Positions 12,815-24,364 of a DNA stretch of 64,000 nucleotides are shown here, in pieces. The stretch spans positions 14,924,832 to 14,988,831 of the forward strand of contig CM055870.1 of the NCBI GenBank assembly GCA_029582165.1. The letters are read 5' to 3'. This DNA comes from Portulaca oleracea (taxonomy: Eukaryota; Streptophyta; Magnoliopsida; Caryophyllales; Portulacaceae). The stretch's first letter is position 1; every line of letters begins with the position of its first letter. The translations under genes and the position numbers were made by a program. The notes below the pieces were generated by a model. That model did no database searches and was not told where the DNA came from. It was given only the letters and a program-made list of their open reading frames with translations.

Positions 12815-13115
12815 ACCTAATCGGCGTCTGTTGGGCCTCAAACAGACGCCATTTTTGGCCCTAAATAGGGTTTCGGCAGTCGAGGTCTCAGAGTTGCAGG
12901 CTAGGTTTTTTTTTTGTATTTGCCAATTTAGGCGTCTCTTTTGGCACGAGCAGACGAAAAGTAATGCGCGTCTGCTCTGTGCCAAAAGAGACGCCTAAAT
13001 TCAAACATTCGGCGTCTCTTTACAGCAAAGAGACGCCATTCTTTGTTTAATTTTTTTTTTAAAATTTACTTAGTAGATTTGGCCTCTGACTTTTTATTAG
13101 ACGCCAAATCACAGA
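12815..13115. repeat. CACTA right subterminal repeats
   Basis: Inverted pairs of GGCGTCTG/CAGACGCC and the variant GGCGTCTCTTT/AGAGACGCC recur, mirroring the left end. The unit has partly switched from GTCTG to GTCTC here. Confidence 0.85.
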
Positions 13116-13490
13116 CGTTTTTCGACCCTGATTCTACTAGTGTTTAACTTTGGTAACTTTGGTAGTTTTAGTAAATTTAGACAAAAACTAGTAAATTTTG
13201 GCAAACTGAAACAACCCATGAATTTGACAATACCCTTAATTACTAATAGGTCGCTAAATTACCTTAAACACAACAGCACATAATCCTGTTGGAGTTTCTT
13301 AATTATACCATGGTCACTGTCTCATTGTACTTTGAGATTCATCCAGGTAGATAAAAAGACAATGGAGAGGGGCCACCAAAGGTAAAATCTATCCTTATCT
13401 AATCAAAATGGTGCATGCCTTTAGCATCATCACAAGTAAGGTACTTGATTCATTGACAAAGACTTTACTCAAATCGTTCATCACACTGGC

Positions 13491-13498
13491 TATATATA
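13491..13498 (+). promoter_or_regulatory. TATA box of the plus-strand SEO gene
   Basis: TATATATA lies 104 bases before the ATG at 13602, a normal spacing for a plant promoter with a leader of about 75 nt. The CACTA element ends only about 350 bases upstream, so most of the distal promoter is transposon DNA. A GATAA-type motif occurs near 13350. Function is inferred from position. Confidence 0.6.
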
Positions 13499-13601
13499 AG
13501 ACCCAGTTAACACACTATCAAATCACCCAACTACAAGTGAGCTCAACTCAAGCCTTCTTTTCTAGCCATACTATAGGAAAAACTAGCCAAGCCTTGAAAA
13601 A

Positions 13602-16600
13602 ATGGCAATGCCGCCACCACCCCCATGGCCACAGACCCCGTCAAGGAGAGGCCAAGATCGGAGGATGTTCTCTGCTTCGGATGACAGCACAATGCTTAAG
13701 CAGATTGAAGCCACTCACGCCCCTGATGGCCGTGATGTGGATGTTAGGCCCATCCTAGGCATTGTTGAGGATGTTTTTCGCCGGGCTGCCCTTAGCTTTG
13801 ATAGCATGATTGAGGTATATATCATTGTTGTTTTCCTAAATTTGACCATTATGGTATGGTTTTACATACTGTCATGAGTTGATCAGAGTCGCACAGTACT
13901 TTTAGTTTAGTAGTTGAGCAGTTGGATTTCCATAAATATATGCAGGGAAGGCAAATGGAGGCATCGGAGGACAAGACCACAGAAGCTATCATTGATGCAA
14001 GTGACATGCTTGAAGCATTAACTTATATCATACAGAAGGTTTCTTGTGAGGTATAGTATCATATTTTCAAAATCACCATTCTATGTCAGTCCACTCTTTA
14101 TTTTACACCATGTTATGATCCTGGTCATCCAAACAAGGGTATGACTCCCTACTCATCAAATTACAATGCAAATTTGCAAACTGAATCTAATGACATTAAT
14201 TTTATATTATCTATGTCTTCTACCTGTATCTTTTTTATGATATTACATACCTAGCCCCCTAGGATTTTAATTAAACCAACATTTTTTTGACGTTATGATT
14301 TGTGAATGTAACGTACCTGTGTCTAAACTACTCCCTCTGTTCTTTTTTAATTTATACTCCCTCCGTTCTTTTTTATCTATCATTTACGGTTTTCAGTGTC
14401 AATCTTTAATCCATAATTTCTTATATAAAATTTTTATAAAAAAATATAATACTATACTTTTTTAATAGTATTTTTTTATTCCGAATCTAATGACATCAAT
14501 TTTGTACGATGAATCGTTATATAAATTAAGATATTAATAATCAAAGCTTTTAACCCAATTTTCAAGGCGACAGATAAATAAAAACAGATGTAGTAATTCA
14601 GAATCTTATCCATCATAACGTGGAAATCATAGAAACTTGTGAAACTAACCTATGCTTTAATACTCTCTCTATCCCAAGTTATTTGTGCACTGTTCCATTT
14701 TCGAATGTCTCAAAATTATATTTACTTTCCTAAAAGGAAAACTTTTGTTTTATTGAAAATATTAAAATATCTTTAATTTGAATTTCAAAATTATTTAAGG
14801 TCCCGTTCTGTTATGCGGTTGGCAGGCTGCGGTGCCACACAGCACCGTAACTTTCCATATTCCACTACAACTCATCACAATATACTTTTTTTTTCTCTTT
14901 TTTCAATAAAAAAAGTTCATCTCACTTTTTCTAATACAATTTCAATTTACCAACCCATTTACAATTATTTAAACCACAACCTACCACAACATTCCCCAAC
15001 TCACCCCAATCCACAACAACTTTTCCCAACTCACCCCAATCCACAACAACTTTTCCCAACTCACCACAATCTACCACATTTCCTCCATATCGCACCGCAC
15101 CGCAACCAGTTGTATTAAAGAACAGGAGCTAAACATGGGAGGGAAAAGCATAAAGAGTATTTTTGAATTTAAAAATAAGGGTATTATTGATAGTTTCTTA
15201 TGAATTGAGATTAATTTGTTAATTTTTCTTAAAATGATTGTCAAATCAAAGTGGACAAATATTTTAGGATGGAGGGAGTGTTTAATTTTAAATATCTAAA
15301 TTAATATAAAGTCTACTTATCCAAGAGAACATAACCTAGTTAAAAAAAAAAAAAAAAAACTACCAAGCTTGATTGTTTTGAGCCTAGTCGTGAGTTAATC
15401 CTCTTTAGAGTTTGGACTGAGCTGAACTTTGGTAAAATGAGTCGAACCAGAGGGCTAGTTGAGGCACTTGGGCTCTTTTATAGCGCCGATTGAGACACGT
15501 AAGATTGTATTTAAAATTTTTGAAAAATAAGCGGGACTAATATTGAATACGTATCATGTTAATGATTTGCTGAGTGACCAAGTCCAAAATACACCTAGAA
15601 GCAATTCTTATATGGTACATACTTATTTAGGTTTGATATTTTTAAAATGAATCAATTTCTTATACAAATTCATTATATAAAATATTAATCTATTTTAATA
15701 TGTGGTTAATTTACGTACTTAGAACTAAGAAGGACAATCTTAGATTTTTTTTTTTTTATAAAAAAAACAAATTGTTTAGAAGAGTGAAAGCTATGCATTG
15801 AAATTGGCAGATAACGTGCAAGTGCTCAGGAGGAGGAGATGCCCATTCGACAACCATCTCAATCCTGCACACAGTGACCAACTACTCGTGGGATGCGAAG
15901 GTGGTGATATCCCTGGCAGCCCTGGCCATAACCTATGCTGAATTCTGGCTAGTGGTTCAGCTCTATGCCACCAATCCTCTCGCTAAGTCTGTTGCTGTCC
16001 TGAAGCAACTCCTTGACCTCATCGAGCATTCCAGCGCCCTCAAATCTCGCTTTGACACCCTCAACAATCTCATCAGTGCCATGCTTGATGTCACCAAAAC
16101 CATTGTCGAGTTCAGGCAGCTCCCTCATCAATACATCTCCCCTAACAACCCTCCTTTGTCCACTGCCATGACTCATATCCCTACGGCTGCTTACTGGACT
16201 ATTAGGAGTGTCGTCGCTTGTGCCACTCAGATGTCCAGCCTTATTGGCATCAGCTATGAGTTAGTCATTTAGTTTTATTTCAAATTTCCATATATTTGGA
16301 ATATGGATACATGAATATAGTTGAATAGAGCAAATCGCTAATGACCTTTTTTTTTTCTTTTCTTAAAATATGATATAAATGTATATATTTAGGTATATTT
16401 CATCCACAACTGAGGCGTGGGAGCTATCAAGCTTGGCTCATAAGGAGAAGAACATACATGATCATCTGAAACAACAACTTGCTCTTTGCTATCATCATAT
16501 AGGTAAGTCCTCAATCAGTTCATGTAAATCTAGAAATCTTAATATTACTGTAGAAATTGTAAAAGTTAGCTAATTTTCATCAATGAGTTAAAACTTAAAA

Positions 16601-18254
16601 GGTTATGAACACTAATGCAACATAATTAACCATTTGATCACCTTCAAAATGTAGATGAGAAGAAACACTTAGAGGCTTATCAAACTCTTTGTCGCCTGTT
16701 TGAGACACCTCACCTCGATAACACAAGGATTCTCAGGCACCTGATATACCTCAGAGATGATATTCAACCGCTCCTCGAGGGCCCAAGCAAAAGAAGGGTG
16801 ATTTACTTTGTTTTTTCCTACTCCTCACAAATCAAATTTCAATTGTTTTTTTAAAGAAAAATAATAAATAAAAGTAAGGGAAAGAAAGGATGTTAAGTGA
16901 AAACATAACTATTGAATCGACATGTTCCAGGTTCATGTTGAAACACTCAAACGAAAAACAGTCCTATTACTGATATCGGACCTCGACATCTCCCATGAAG
17001 AGTTAATGATCCTGGCCCACATATACACAGAATCAAGGGGGAGGCTGGAGTTTGCATATGAGATCGTTTGGCTTCCAGTAGTGGACAAGTCTGCCCCTTG
17101 GACAGAAGAGCACCAAAGAAGGTTCGATGAACTACAGACTGTGATGCATTGGTACAGTCTGCACCACCCTAAGTTGCTTGAACCGGCTGCTGTTAAGTAC
17201 ATAAAGGAAGTGTGGAAATTTGCCAAGAAGACCATCATTGTTGCTTTGGATCCTCAAGGAAAAATCGCATGCCCCAATGCCCTTCATATGATCCTGATTT
17301 GGGGAAATCTGGCCTACCCTTTTACTGCCATGAAAGAGGAAGCCCTTTGGAGAGAAGAGACTTGGAGTCTTGGCCTTATGGTGGATGACATTGATCCTCG
17401 TATTCATGAATGGGTAACCTACCCTTTAATTCCCTCATTACTTTCAAAGTTTCTATTATCTTTGACTTGTAATAGTCTTGACATGGCAGTGGTGGTTATG
17501 TATGTGAGGTAAGGTTGCTTTAAAGCAGGACCCATATTGAGAGTTGTTATTGTTGTTGATGTTTTGTCTGAATGTCTTGTTTGGGCTTCATTTGGAAAAA
17601 AGGTATCTGTATTAATGATTTTTATCTTCTCAGGTAACAAAGGGAAAGCTGGTCGGGCTGTATGGAGGGGACAACAAAGATTGGATAAGGAAATTCACAA
17701 AAACTGCAAATGATGTAGTTGCGGCTGCCGGGATAGAGTTAGAGCTAGTATATGTGGGGAAAAGCAAAACCGGCAAAGAGAAGATCAAGAGCATCATAGA
17801 AACCATAGGCAAGGAGAACCTGAGTCAATATTGGCCGGACTTGACCTCAATCTGGTACTTCTGGGCTAGGCTGGAATGCATGCTATACTCAAAGATGCAA
17901 CATGGCAAAAACGTGGAGAATGATCACATAATGTCCGAAGTTATGACGGTGCTTAGTTTCGACGGGAGTGATCAAGGCTGGGCCACTATCTGGTTTGGAT
18001 CGACTGAGATGGCCCGAGCAAAGGGAGACATGATGACAAAGAGCTTTGAGAGGTTCGAGGAGTGGGAGGAAAATGCAAAGAGCTTGGGGTTTGTGCCGGC
18101 TCTTAAGGAGCATATCCGACAACTCTATACTCCTCAGCATTGCAACCGCCTCATACTTCCTGGTGTTGAGGGGGGGATTCCAGAAAAGGTGGTGTGTGCT
18201 GAGTGTGGAAAGGCCATGGAGAAGTACTTCATGTACCGTTGCTGCAATGAGTGA
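13602..18254 (+). CDS. Sieve-element occlusion (SEO/SEOR) protein, intact, 7 exons
   Basis: The product is a phloem structural P-protein. SEO proteins assemble into filaments in sieve elements and help seal them after wounding (family knowledge). Exons: 13602-13814, 13946-14050, 15811-16259, 16393-16502, 16655-16797, 16931-17413, 17634-18254. All have GT-AG borders, and the phases join into one 707-aa frame. The N-terminal SEO region starts with [18 protein letters not shown] (about residues 30-60). The middle region has [15 protein letters not shown] and [20 protein letters not shown]. Exon 6 (residues 341-501) is the thioredoxin-fold-like region starting [13 protein letters not shown]. Exon 7 is the C-terminal domain, ending in the conserved Cys motif [17 protein letters not shown]. 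Seven exons and about 700 aa are usual for the family. The start lies in a good context (AAAAAATGGC). Its dead duplicate is 21519-26310. It converges on the minus-strand SEO pseudogene. Confidence 0.93.
14357..14593. mobile_element. Stowaway-like MITE in SEO intron 2
   Basis: It begins CTCCCTCCGTTC and ends GATGTAG with TA on both sides. The inner sequence GGTTTTCAGTGTCAATCTTT and the mirrored right half are shared with 34053-34287, a second copy. It is about 237 bp, non-coding, and typical of Tc1/mariner-derived MITEs. Confidence 0.8.
14663..15278. mobile_element. Stowaway-like MITE interrupted by a second MITE
   Basis: The left end CTCTCTCTATCCCAAGTTAT follows TA. The right end, ATATTTTAGGATGGAGGGAG, is its imperfect inverted partner. 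Its centre is displaced by the element at 14799-15130. It lies inside SEO intron 2. Confidence 0.65.
14799..15130. mobile_element. hAT-like MITE with GCGGTTGG/CCGCAACC ends
   Basis: The left end GGTCCCGTTCTGTTATGCGG and the right end (GCACCGCAACCAG then GAACAGGAGC) are inverted partners. The body has tandem units of about 30 bp (CCAACTCACCCCAATCCACA) near 14997-15065. A related copy in opposite orientation lies at 53826-54078. No coding capacity; an ORF across the tandem units is not a gene. Confidence 0.65.
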
Positions 18255-18885
18255 ACTAATGTGTGCCCTTTGATATATGTATTTTAGTTTGATGACTTCT
18301 TAAGCTTGTTTGTTTGTTTGTTGGGTTGTTGATCTGTCAAATTTGAATCATTTGGCTAGGTTTGAGTTTAACATCTCCTTGACATAGTTATCTCTCATTC
18401 TGCATCTTTAAGCTACTTCAATTCAGGTGGTTCCTGAAATATGACATGTTGTATGCCATTTCATTTTGGTATGTTGTAAGCTTGGTTGCTTAATCTACTC
18501 AATTTCTTTTTCAAACACTAATTCCACGAGGAAATTTCCTTCCTTATTGTTCCCCCTCCTTCGAAAGAGTTGCCATGATATATTTGCATCGGGTTATCTT
18601 TAAAGGCCCCCCCCTTTTTTTTTATTTCCCTGAATAAACATTAGAACTACACACATCATTTCCTTAGCTTGCAGGAAGCTAAATAAAGGAAGCGGACTCG
18701 TACACAGCTATGGGAAACACGCATTAACAAGCGTTAACCACCACTATGATATTAATAACTAGTACGACACACACATCATACTTCCCCAACACATGGAACT
18801 GCTACCCTAGCAAAGATAGATAATTATTGGAGAGATTAATCTACACACAGAAGAAAGGCAAATGACATGACATAGTTAAGTTGGC
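18255..18885. other. Convergent intergenic spacer, SEO 3' ends (unit A)
   Basis: This holds the 3' flank of the intact plus-strand SEO gene and of the minus-strand pseudogene. It is alignable with about 26311-26965 in unit B. No separate gene is seen. Confidence 0.7.
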
Positions 18886-21156
18886 ACCTTATGTTCCCTT
18901 GGCTGGCTGGGCATGGCCATTGGAACTATTACCCATACCAATGCAACGCTTGTACATGAGATACTTGTCCATCTCACGGTGGCATTCAGCACATGGTACC
19001 GTAGAAAGGACATCAGCACCCTCATTGTAAGTCAACACAAGACGGTAACAGTGCTCCGGAGGACTAATCTTCTGCACATACTGTCCCCAAGCTCTAAGAA
19101 AACTGTCCCGTTTGATGTTGATTTCCAACTCTTTGTACTTGTACAAAGTGGTCGAGACATCCCCGTGCCCCTCATAATAGTCTTAGAATTGGCACTCCTA
19201 ATGTAGCCCCACATTGATGACCCTCCCCATAGTTGAGCATCGAGATCACCTCCTTGATTATCGTGTCCTTCGTTGTGTTGACGTATTTGATACGCATCTT
19301 GGAGAAGAGCATCGACTGGAGGCGAGTCCAAAAGAACCAAACTAGCTTGTGGTCCTCCAAGGAATGGGCCAGCTGCTCAGATTTTATTATCTCTATGATG
19401 GGCTCTACGACCTCTTTGGGGGTTATTTGCATTTTTAACCCCGAATTATAGGAGTATTTAATTTTTGGACACTTAATTTTCATTGTTTATTTTTGGGACC
19501 CTAAAGTTTATGTTTGAGTAAAAAATGACCTTAAAGTTTGTAGTTTGAAAAAAAGGTTCGTGTACTGTTTTTATTTTTCTTCTCATGTTTAAATTTATCT
19601 CTCGATTAGCGCCAAATTTTAGGTGTAAGGTTAATAATGATATTGAAGCTATAATACACCTCTCTTATTCATGTCAGAACTAATTAGACCCTGAAGTACC
19701 TAGAGTCTAAGTATTTCTGGCATGAATGAGAGATGTGTATTACAACAGGGTCTATTTAGTTCCGTCATGAATAAGAGATGTTTATTACAACTTCAATATC
19801 AATTTTAACCTTAGTCCTGAAGTTTGACGTTAATCGGAAGATAAATTCAAACATGAGTTGAAAAAGAAAAACAGTACACAATTTTTTTTTTTTCAAACTA
19901 CAAACTTTAAGGTCCTTTTTTATTAATCATAAACTTTAGGGTCCCAAAATAAACAATGAAAACCAAGGGTCCAGAAATTCAATACCCCTATATTTCGGGG
20001 TCCAAAATACAAAATACCCACCTCTTTGGCATTCAACTTTCTTACGTACACTAATTCTAGCTTGATCCTGATCTTCGTCGCGTGCTCTTTCATACTCGTG
20101 CTGAATTTGCGAATCAATTCTATGTCATCCCCTCCGAAAAGGTAAATGTTTGTGTCTTCTTGCTTGATCTACATACACACCCATGCAATATGTCAACAAA
20201 AATCAAATAAAATTACATAGCCCAATAATAGTGAGCAAGGGCTCATTTAGTGCTTGTACCCAAACTAAACCTGGTTATGTCCTATACCTGCAAAATGTTG
20301 TCATTTTTGGGCTTAGGGGTTAGAAACTTAGGTTAAGACGTACATATTCGGACAATGTTCAAACTTTGATATTCAGAAAATATATATCGAAACCCTATCC
20401 CTAATTTCCCCCCTTGAAATTCACGTGTGGGCTGGGGGTGCCTAGGACAATTATGGTAAAACATCGCATATAAAAATTCAGACACTCGGTCAAGTTGGAT
20501 AATTCAAGTTCAATTTCGGGTTTAGACATAACAAGGTGTCTGAATTTGAAACTCTGACAGGGCTCGGGTTTAGAAATTTTGTCCGAGTATTTCAACTGAG
20601 CCGAACTGGAATTTTCATATGGATATTAATTGTTCAAGTTGTTAATTATGGTACATACCCATTTGTGAAGTTTAGAATGCATGGTGGTATGCAATACAAA
20701 GTCGAGCTTCCATGTAGTCTATATGTTCCACAACTCCTCCCTCCTGGAGTTGGTAAAGGGATATGCCAGATTGCCCCAAATAAGGATCATATAGAATGCA
20801 TTTTGGCTCCCAACGTGGGCCACTGGATCTAACGAGACAATCATGGGCTTCTTAACAAATCTCCATTCATCCTTAATGTACCGTACGAAAATTTCTTCGA
20901 GCATAGAGTATTCACGCAATATGTACTATGGCATGCTAGCTCTCCTACAGCACTTTGAACTTTGTTGCATGGATCACGGTCCAAGCCGCTGGATCGACTA
21001 TGAGGAGCCATAATATCTCATATTGTACCATATTCCTATCTTTCTTCGACTCCTTGTAAATCTTTCTCAATATCATCAGCTCTTCCTTTGACACCTTAAG
21101 GTTCGAAATGATGAGCAACACAATCTTGCCTCTAAGAACATCAATGTCCCCTATTG
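18886..21156 (-). pseudogene. SEO pseudogene, 3' half only (exons 6 and 7)
   Basis: This is a headless copy of the gene at 26966-33009. Exon 7 remnants (18886-19419 and about 20030-20170, minus) include KLVWFFWTRLQSMLFSKM and the C-terminal CAECHREMDKYLMYKRC. Exon 6 remnants (about 20663-21156) include VLRGKIVLLIISNLKVSKEE and [17 protein letters not shown] sequence (here [14 protein letters not shown]). Exons 1-5 are absent because the duplication breakpoint lies in intron 5. Frameshifts occur near 19170 and 20930, and a 600-bp MITE (19420-20019) splits exon 7. Confidence 0.9.
19420..20019. mobile_element. MULE-type MITE, 600 bp, with 10-bp TSD
   Basis: Long imperfect inverted repeats of about 140 bp open with GGGTTATTTGCATTTTTAAC and close with CAAAATACAAAATACCC. 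ACCTCTTTGG flanks both sides (19410-19419 and 20020-20029), matching the 9-10 bp TSD of Mutator-like elements. The uninterrupted site is preserved in the duplicate gene at 27492-27501. No transposase is encoded. Confidence 0.93.
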
Positions 21157-22238
21157 TTTTTTTTTTAAAAAAAAAATTGATGGCAACAACGATGAAGATT
21201 AGGATCACACATACCACAAAGCATTATACATAGTACATATATATTAATTTGATAAAAGGAAAGATGTTTGAAAAATGTATTTTTGATACTTATAAATAAG
21301 GATCAATTATATAGGGCTAGCTTAGCTTTGATTGGTTAGGCTACAAATACAGTTTAAGGATATCCTAATGAAATTAACTTCATTTGTCAGACATATTTTT
21401 CACCGACGTAATATATCCTAATGAAAACCATATTATTGCACATGAAATTTGAAAAAAGGGTAAACAATGGAATTATATTAATATAATCCAAATATAATTT
21501 GTATATAATTTTATAAAAATGGCAATGCCGCCACTACCCCACCACTGCAGACCCCTTGGAGGAGAGGCCATGATCAGAGGATGTTCTCCGGATGACAGCA
21601 CAATGCTTAAGCAGATTGAAGCCACTCATGCCCATGATGGATGTGATGTGGATGTTAACTGTTAAGCCTATCCTAGGTATTGTTGAGGATGTTTTCCACC
21701 GCGCTGCTCTTCGCTTTGATAGCATGATTGAGGTATATATCATTGATATTTTTGTAAATTTCACAAGTATGGTCTGCTTTTACATATTGTCATGATGAGT
21801 TGATCAGAGTTGCACAATATATATGTTTAGTTTAGTAGTTGAGCAATTAGATTTTCATAATTCTATAAATATATGCAGGGTAGGCAAATGGAGGCATTGG
21901 AGAACAAGACCACGGAAGCTTTCATTGATGCAAGTGACATGCTTGAAACATTAGCTTATATCATACAGAAGGTTTCTTGTGACGTATAGTATCATATTTT
22001 ATTCAAAATCACCATTCAATGTCATTCCACTCTTTGTTTTACACCCTGTTATGATCCTGGGCATCCAGACAAGGGTGTGACTCCCTACTCGTCAAATTAC
22101 AATGCAAATCTGCAAACTAACTTAAAAATAGTCTCAGTCTAGCACAATGAGTAACATATAATTTTGTTTTTTCATAAAAGATCACATATATTTTTATATG
22201 CATGAACCGGGATTCAAGGTCATGGGCGGATTCCCATT

Positions 22239-22790
22239 GTGGAGGGATGGCGACGGGGCGGGTCAGATACATGAATATATCTCCCATCCTTGCCCGCACC
22301 TGCACCCGCCCCATGCCCCCATCCCCGCTCCACTATTCGCTATAGGCGGAAAATTTCCTCGTCCTCATGTCCGATTGGTACCCAAATCTGGCAGGCCGGG
22401 TTCCAGCACGGTGTTAGTAAGACCCAAACTTAGATAGTTAGGGGTGAGAGTAAGGAATTACAATTACAGACAATAAGTTATTTATATACGTCTAAAGTTT
22501 TTTTACCGACAAAAATTGCCAATCAACCCCAAATTATGTATTTAAAATTAGTGTGTGAAAGATATTTATGTATTTTAATAGAAAATCGAGGATAGAGATG
22601 TACCAGGGATGTGTAGTGAGTAGCTTTCCTCAGCAGGGAAATGGGGACGGAGAAAATTTTGTCTCCAGCCCTACATGGAGATTTGAAACCTTGCCCCATC
22701 CTCGTCCCCATCGGGAGCTGGGATTTCCCCGGAGCAAGTAAGGCCTTGGCAGCCGGGTATGGGGATTATCCGCCCCACCGCTATCCCTAA
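22239..22790. mobile_element. hAT-like non-autonomous element with GGGGCGG ends
   Basis: The left end GAGGGATGGCGACGGGGCGG and the right end, which reverse-complements to TAGGGATAGCGGTGGGGCGG, are inverted partners. The type is common in plant genomes. The inner sequence is rich in CCCGCCCC/GGGGATGG. The 8-bp TSD is not convincing. An ORF of about 79 codons here is an artefact of the repeats. Confidence 0.65.
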
Positions 22791-23189
22791 TATTGCCACC
22801 TTAACTCAAAAAAAAAAAAAAAATTTCATATCAATTGGATAAAATTTTAGCTTGTATATTAACAAATGAGAATTATAATATATTAATCAACCCTAATTCA
22901 AACATCTAGATCCGCTATTGTTTGTGACCGAGCCCAACTGAGCTTGGGAATGTCTTGGTTCACAAGCTCGGGCGTGGATTCACATTACTTGGCTCTGTAT
23001 TTTAAATTTTATTTATGTTTCCTAACAAAAATTTTCAGATTGAAAGTTAAAGTCGAGATATCTAAACCTCCTTATAAAAGGAGCTAAGCTAAGAGGTGTC
23101 CCAAATGTTAATTTTTCTTCATACCCCTATCAATTTTTTAAATTTCCATTCCTATCCTTTATAAATTTCCATTAAATCCAAAATCATTA

Positions 23190-23275
23190 ATTACTATTAT
23201 TATTATTATTATTATTATTACTATTACTATTACTATTATTGATATTATTATTATTATTATTATTATTATTTTCAA
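23190..23275. repeat. (TTA)n/(ATT)n microsatellite
   Basis: Trinucleotide ATT runs interrupted by ACT units. A second, shorter run lies at about 23440-23470. Confidence 0.85.
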
Positions 23276-23439
23276 TCCATATTTATCACTCTTTCTTATT
23301 AAAAGTTACTTATTTAACTTTTATTTCCTTGTTGTTAGTAGTATTATTATTTGCAATCCATACTTGAATACTACTTTATTTTAATTTATTCCCTCTTTTA
23401 GCATGATATTCTAATTATATTGTGATCCCTAAATATTTG

Positions 23440-23471
<32 letters not shown>

Positions 23472-24364
23472 TCCGATCCATATATATTTATCACCGAACA
23501 TCATGAAAAGCAGCTACTTATTTCACATTTATTTCCTTCTTTTTCTTTTTTTTGTTGTTATTGTTATTGTTAGTAGTACTATTATTTGCAATCCACATTT
23601 AAATACTACTTTATTTTAATTTATTCATTTTTTTAACATGATATCCTAATTATATTATGATGCTTAAATAATAACTAATAGTATAGATATTTTATGCCAA
23701 TCCTTTAACCATAATTATGGTTTATAAAGATAGAACTTTGTGGTAATTTAATATGAATATCAGTATGATTTAAACCCTATTCAATTAAAAAAGCATGTTT
23801 AGCTATTTATTTTATAATTTTATCGTAAATTAATTTTTGTGACTCAGCAGCCAGCTATCCACCACAAGGCACTGGCTGGCACAGTGCACTGGCAGTAGGC
23901 AGTAGCACCACCAGCAGTACTGCAGTAGGCAGTAGCACCATCAAACCCAATTTTTTTTAATCTTTAATAAAGATTTTTTGATGTTGAAAGAAATTAATGT
24001 GGTTCCATTCACCGTCGAAATCGCACCGTTAAATCTGGCGCACCGGTTTTGAAAAATCGGGTGATTCGGTTCCGATTCCGGTTTATGACTTTGACGCACC
24101 GTTTATCCGGTGCACCGCTTTGAGACACCGAAACCGCACCGCACCGCACCATAAACACCCTTAGGAGTGTGAGAGGAATCGACTGTTGGTGTTTTCTATT
24201 TGGAGTTTCGATACATCTTTTTCCATACAAAAGAATAAAAGGGTCATTTAAGTCATTTCCTTCTCAATATTATGGGCAACATGCTACATTCACATAGTCA
24301 TATAGGGGCATTATCGTATTTTCTCATTTTCGATGAGAAGTAACCGGTTTTTGCCACTAAAAAT

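Larger units (their letters stand above)
2843..13142 (-). mobile_element. CACTA (En/Spm) DNA transposon, 10.3 kb
   Basis: The element begins CACTAGTAGAA at 2843 and ends TTCTACTAGTG at 13142, perfect inverted termini of the CACTA superfamily. It is flanked by TTT on both sides (2840-2842 and 13143-13145), the 3-bp target duplication typical of the family. Both subterminal zones carry many copies of GGCGTCTG/CAGACGCC, the expected transposase-binding repeats. Both genes run on the minus strand, so the promoter end is the right terminus: a TNP2-like transposase first (7191-10861), then a Transposase_24-type gene (4504-6916). Both reading frames are broken, so the copy is probably not autonomous now, though its ends could still be moved by a related active element. 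Confidence 0.95.
2701..13238. mobile_element. MITE-like element split by the CACTA insertion
   Basis: The left end reads TAAGGGCGTGTCAAATTCAT at 2701. The right end, reverse-complemented from 13238, reads TAAGGGTATTGTCAAATTCA. These are matching terminal inverted repeats of a short non-autonomous element. Its two halves (2701-2842 and 13143-13238 plus the TTT duplication) would join into a piece of about 240 bp once the CACTA transposon is removed. The TSD of this outer element is not clear. It is older than the CACTA element it hosts. Confidence 0.5.
13597..21514. repeat. Segmental tandem duplication, unit A
   Basis: This unit is collinear with 21515 to about 29127: an SEO gene on + followed by the 3' half of an SEO gene on -. 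It begins about 5 bases before the ATG of the plus gene and ends inside what was intron 5 of the minus gene. The A/B junction is sharp, with an A-rich run (AAAAATGGCAATGCC) as possible microhomology. Unit A differs mainly by a 600-bp MULE MITE (19420-20019). It also keeps the SEO exon 3 and the MITE-filled intron 2 that unit B lost. Confidence 0.88.

Noticed and set aside
14813..15118. 101-codon ORF with [10 protein letters not shown] repeats
   Set aside because: Created by tandem units inside a hAT-like MITE; the same repeat in the copy at 53826 is not open in the same way.
15949..16176. Minus-strand ORF over SEO exon 3
   Set aside because: Shadow of the real exon; all coding evidence is on the plus strand.
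22198..22437. Pro/His-rich 79-codon ORF
   Set aside because: Lies in the GGGGCGG-type hAT element; composition artefact.
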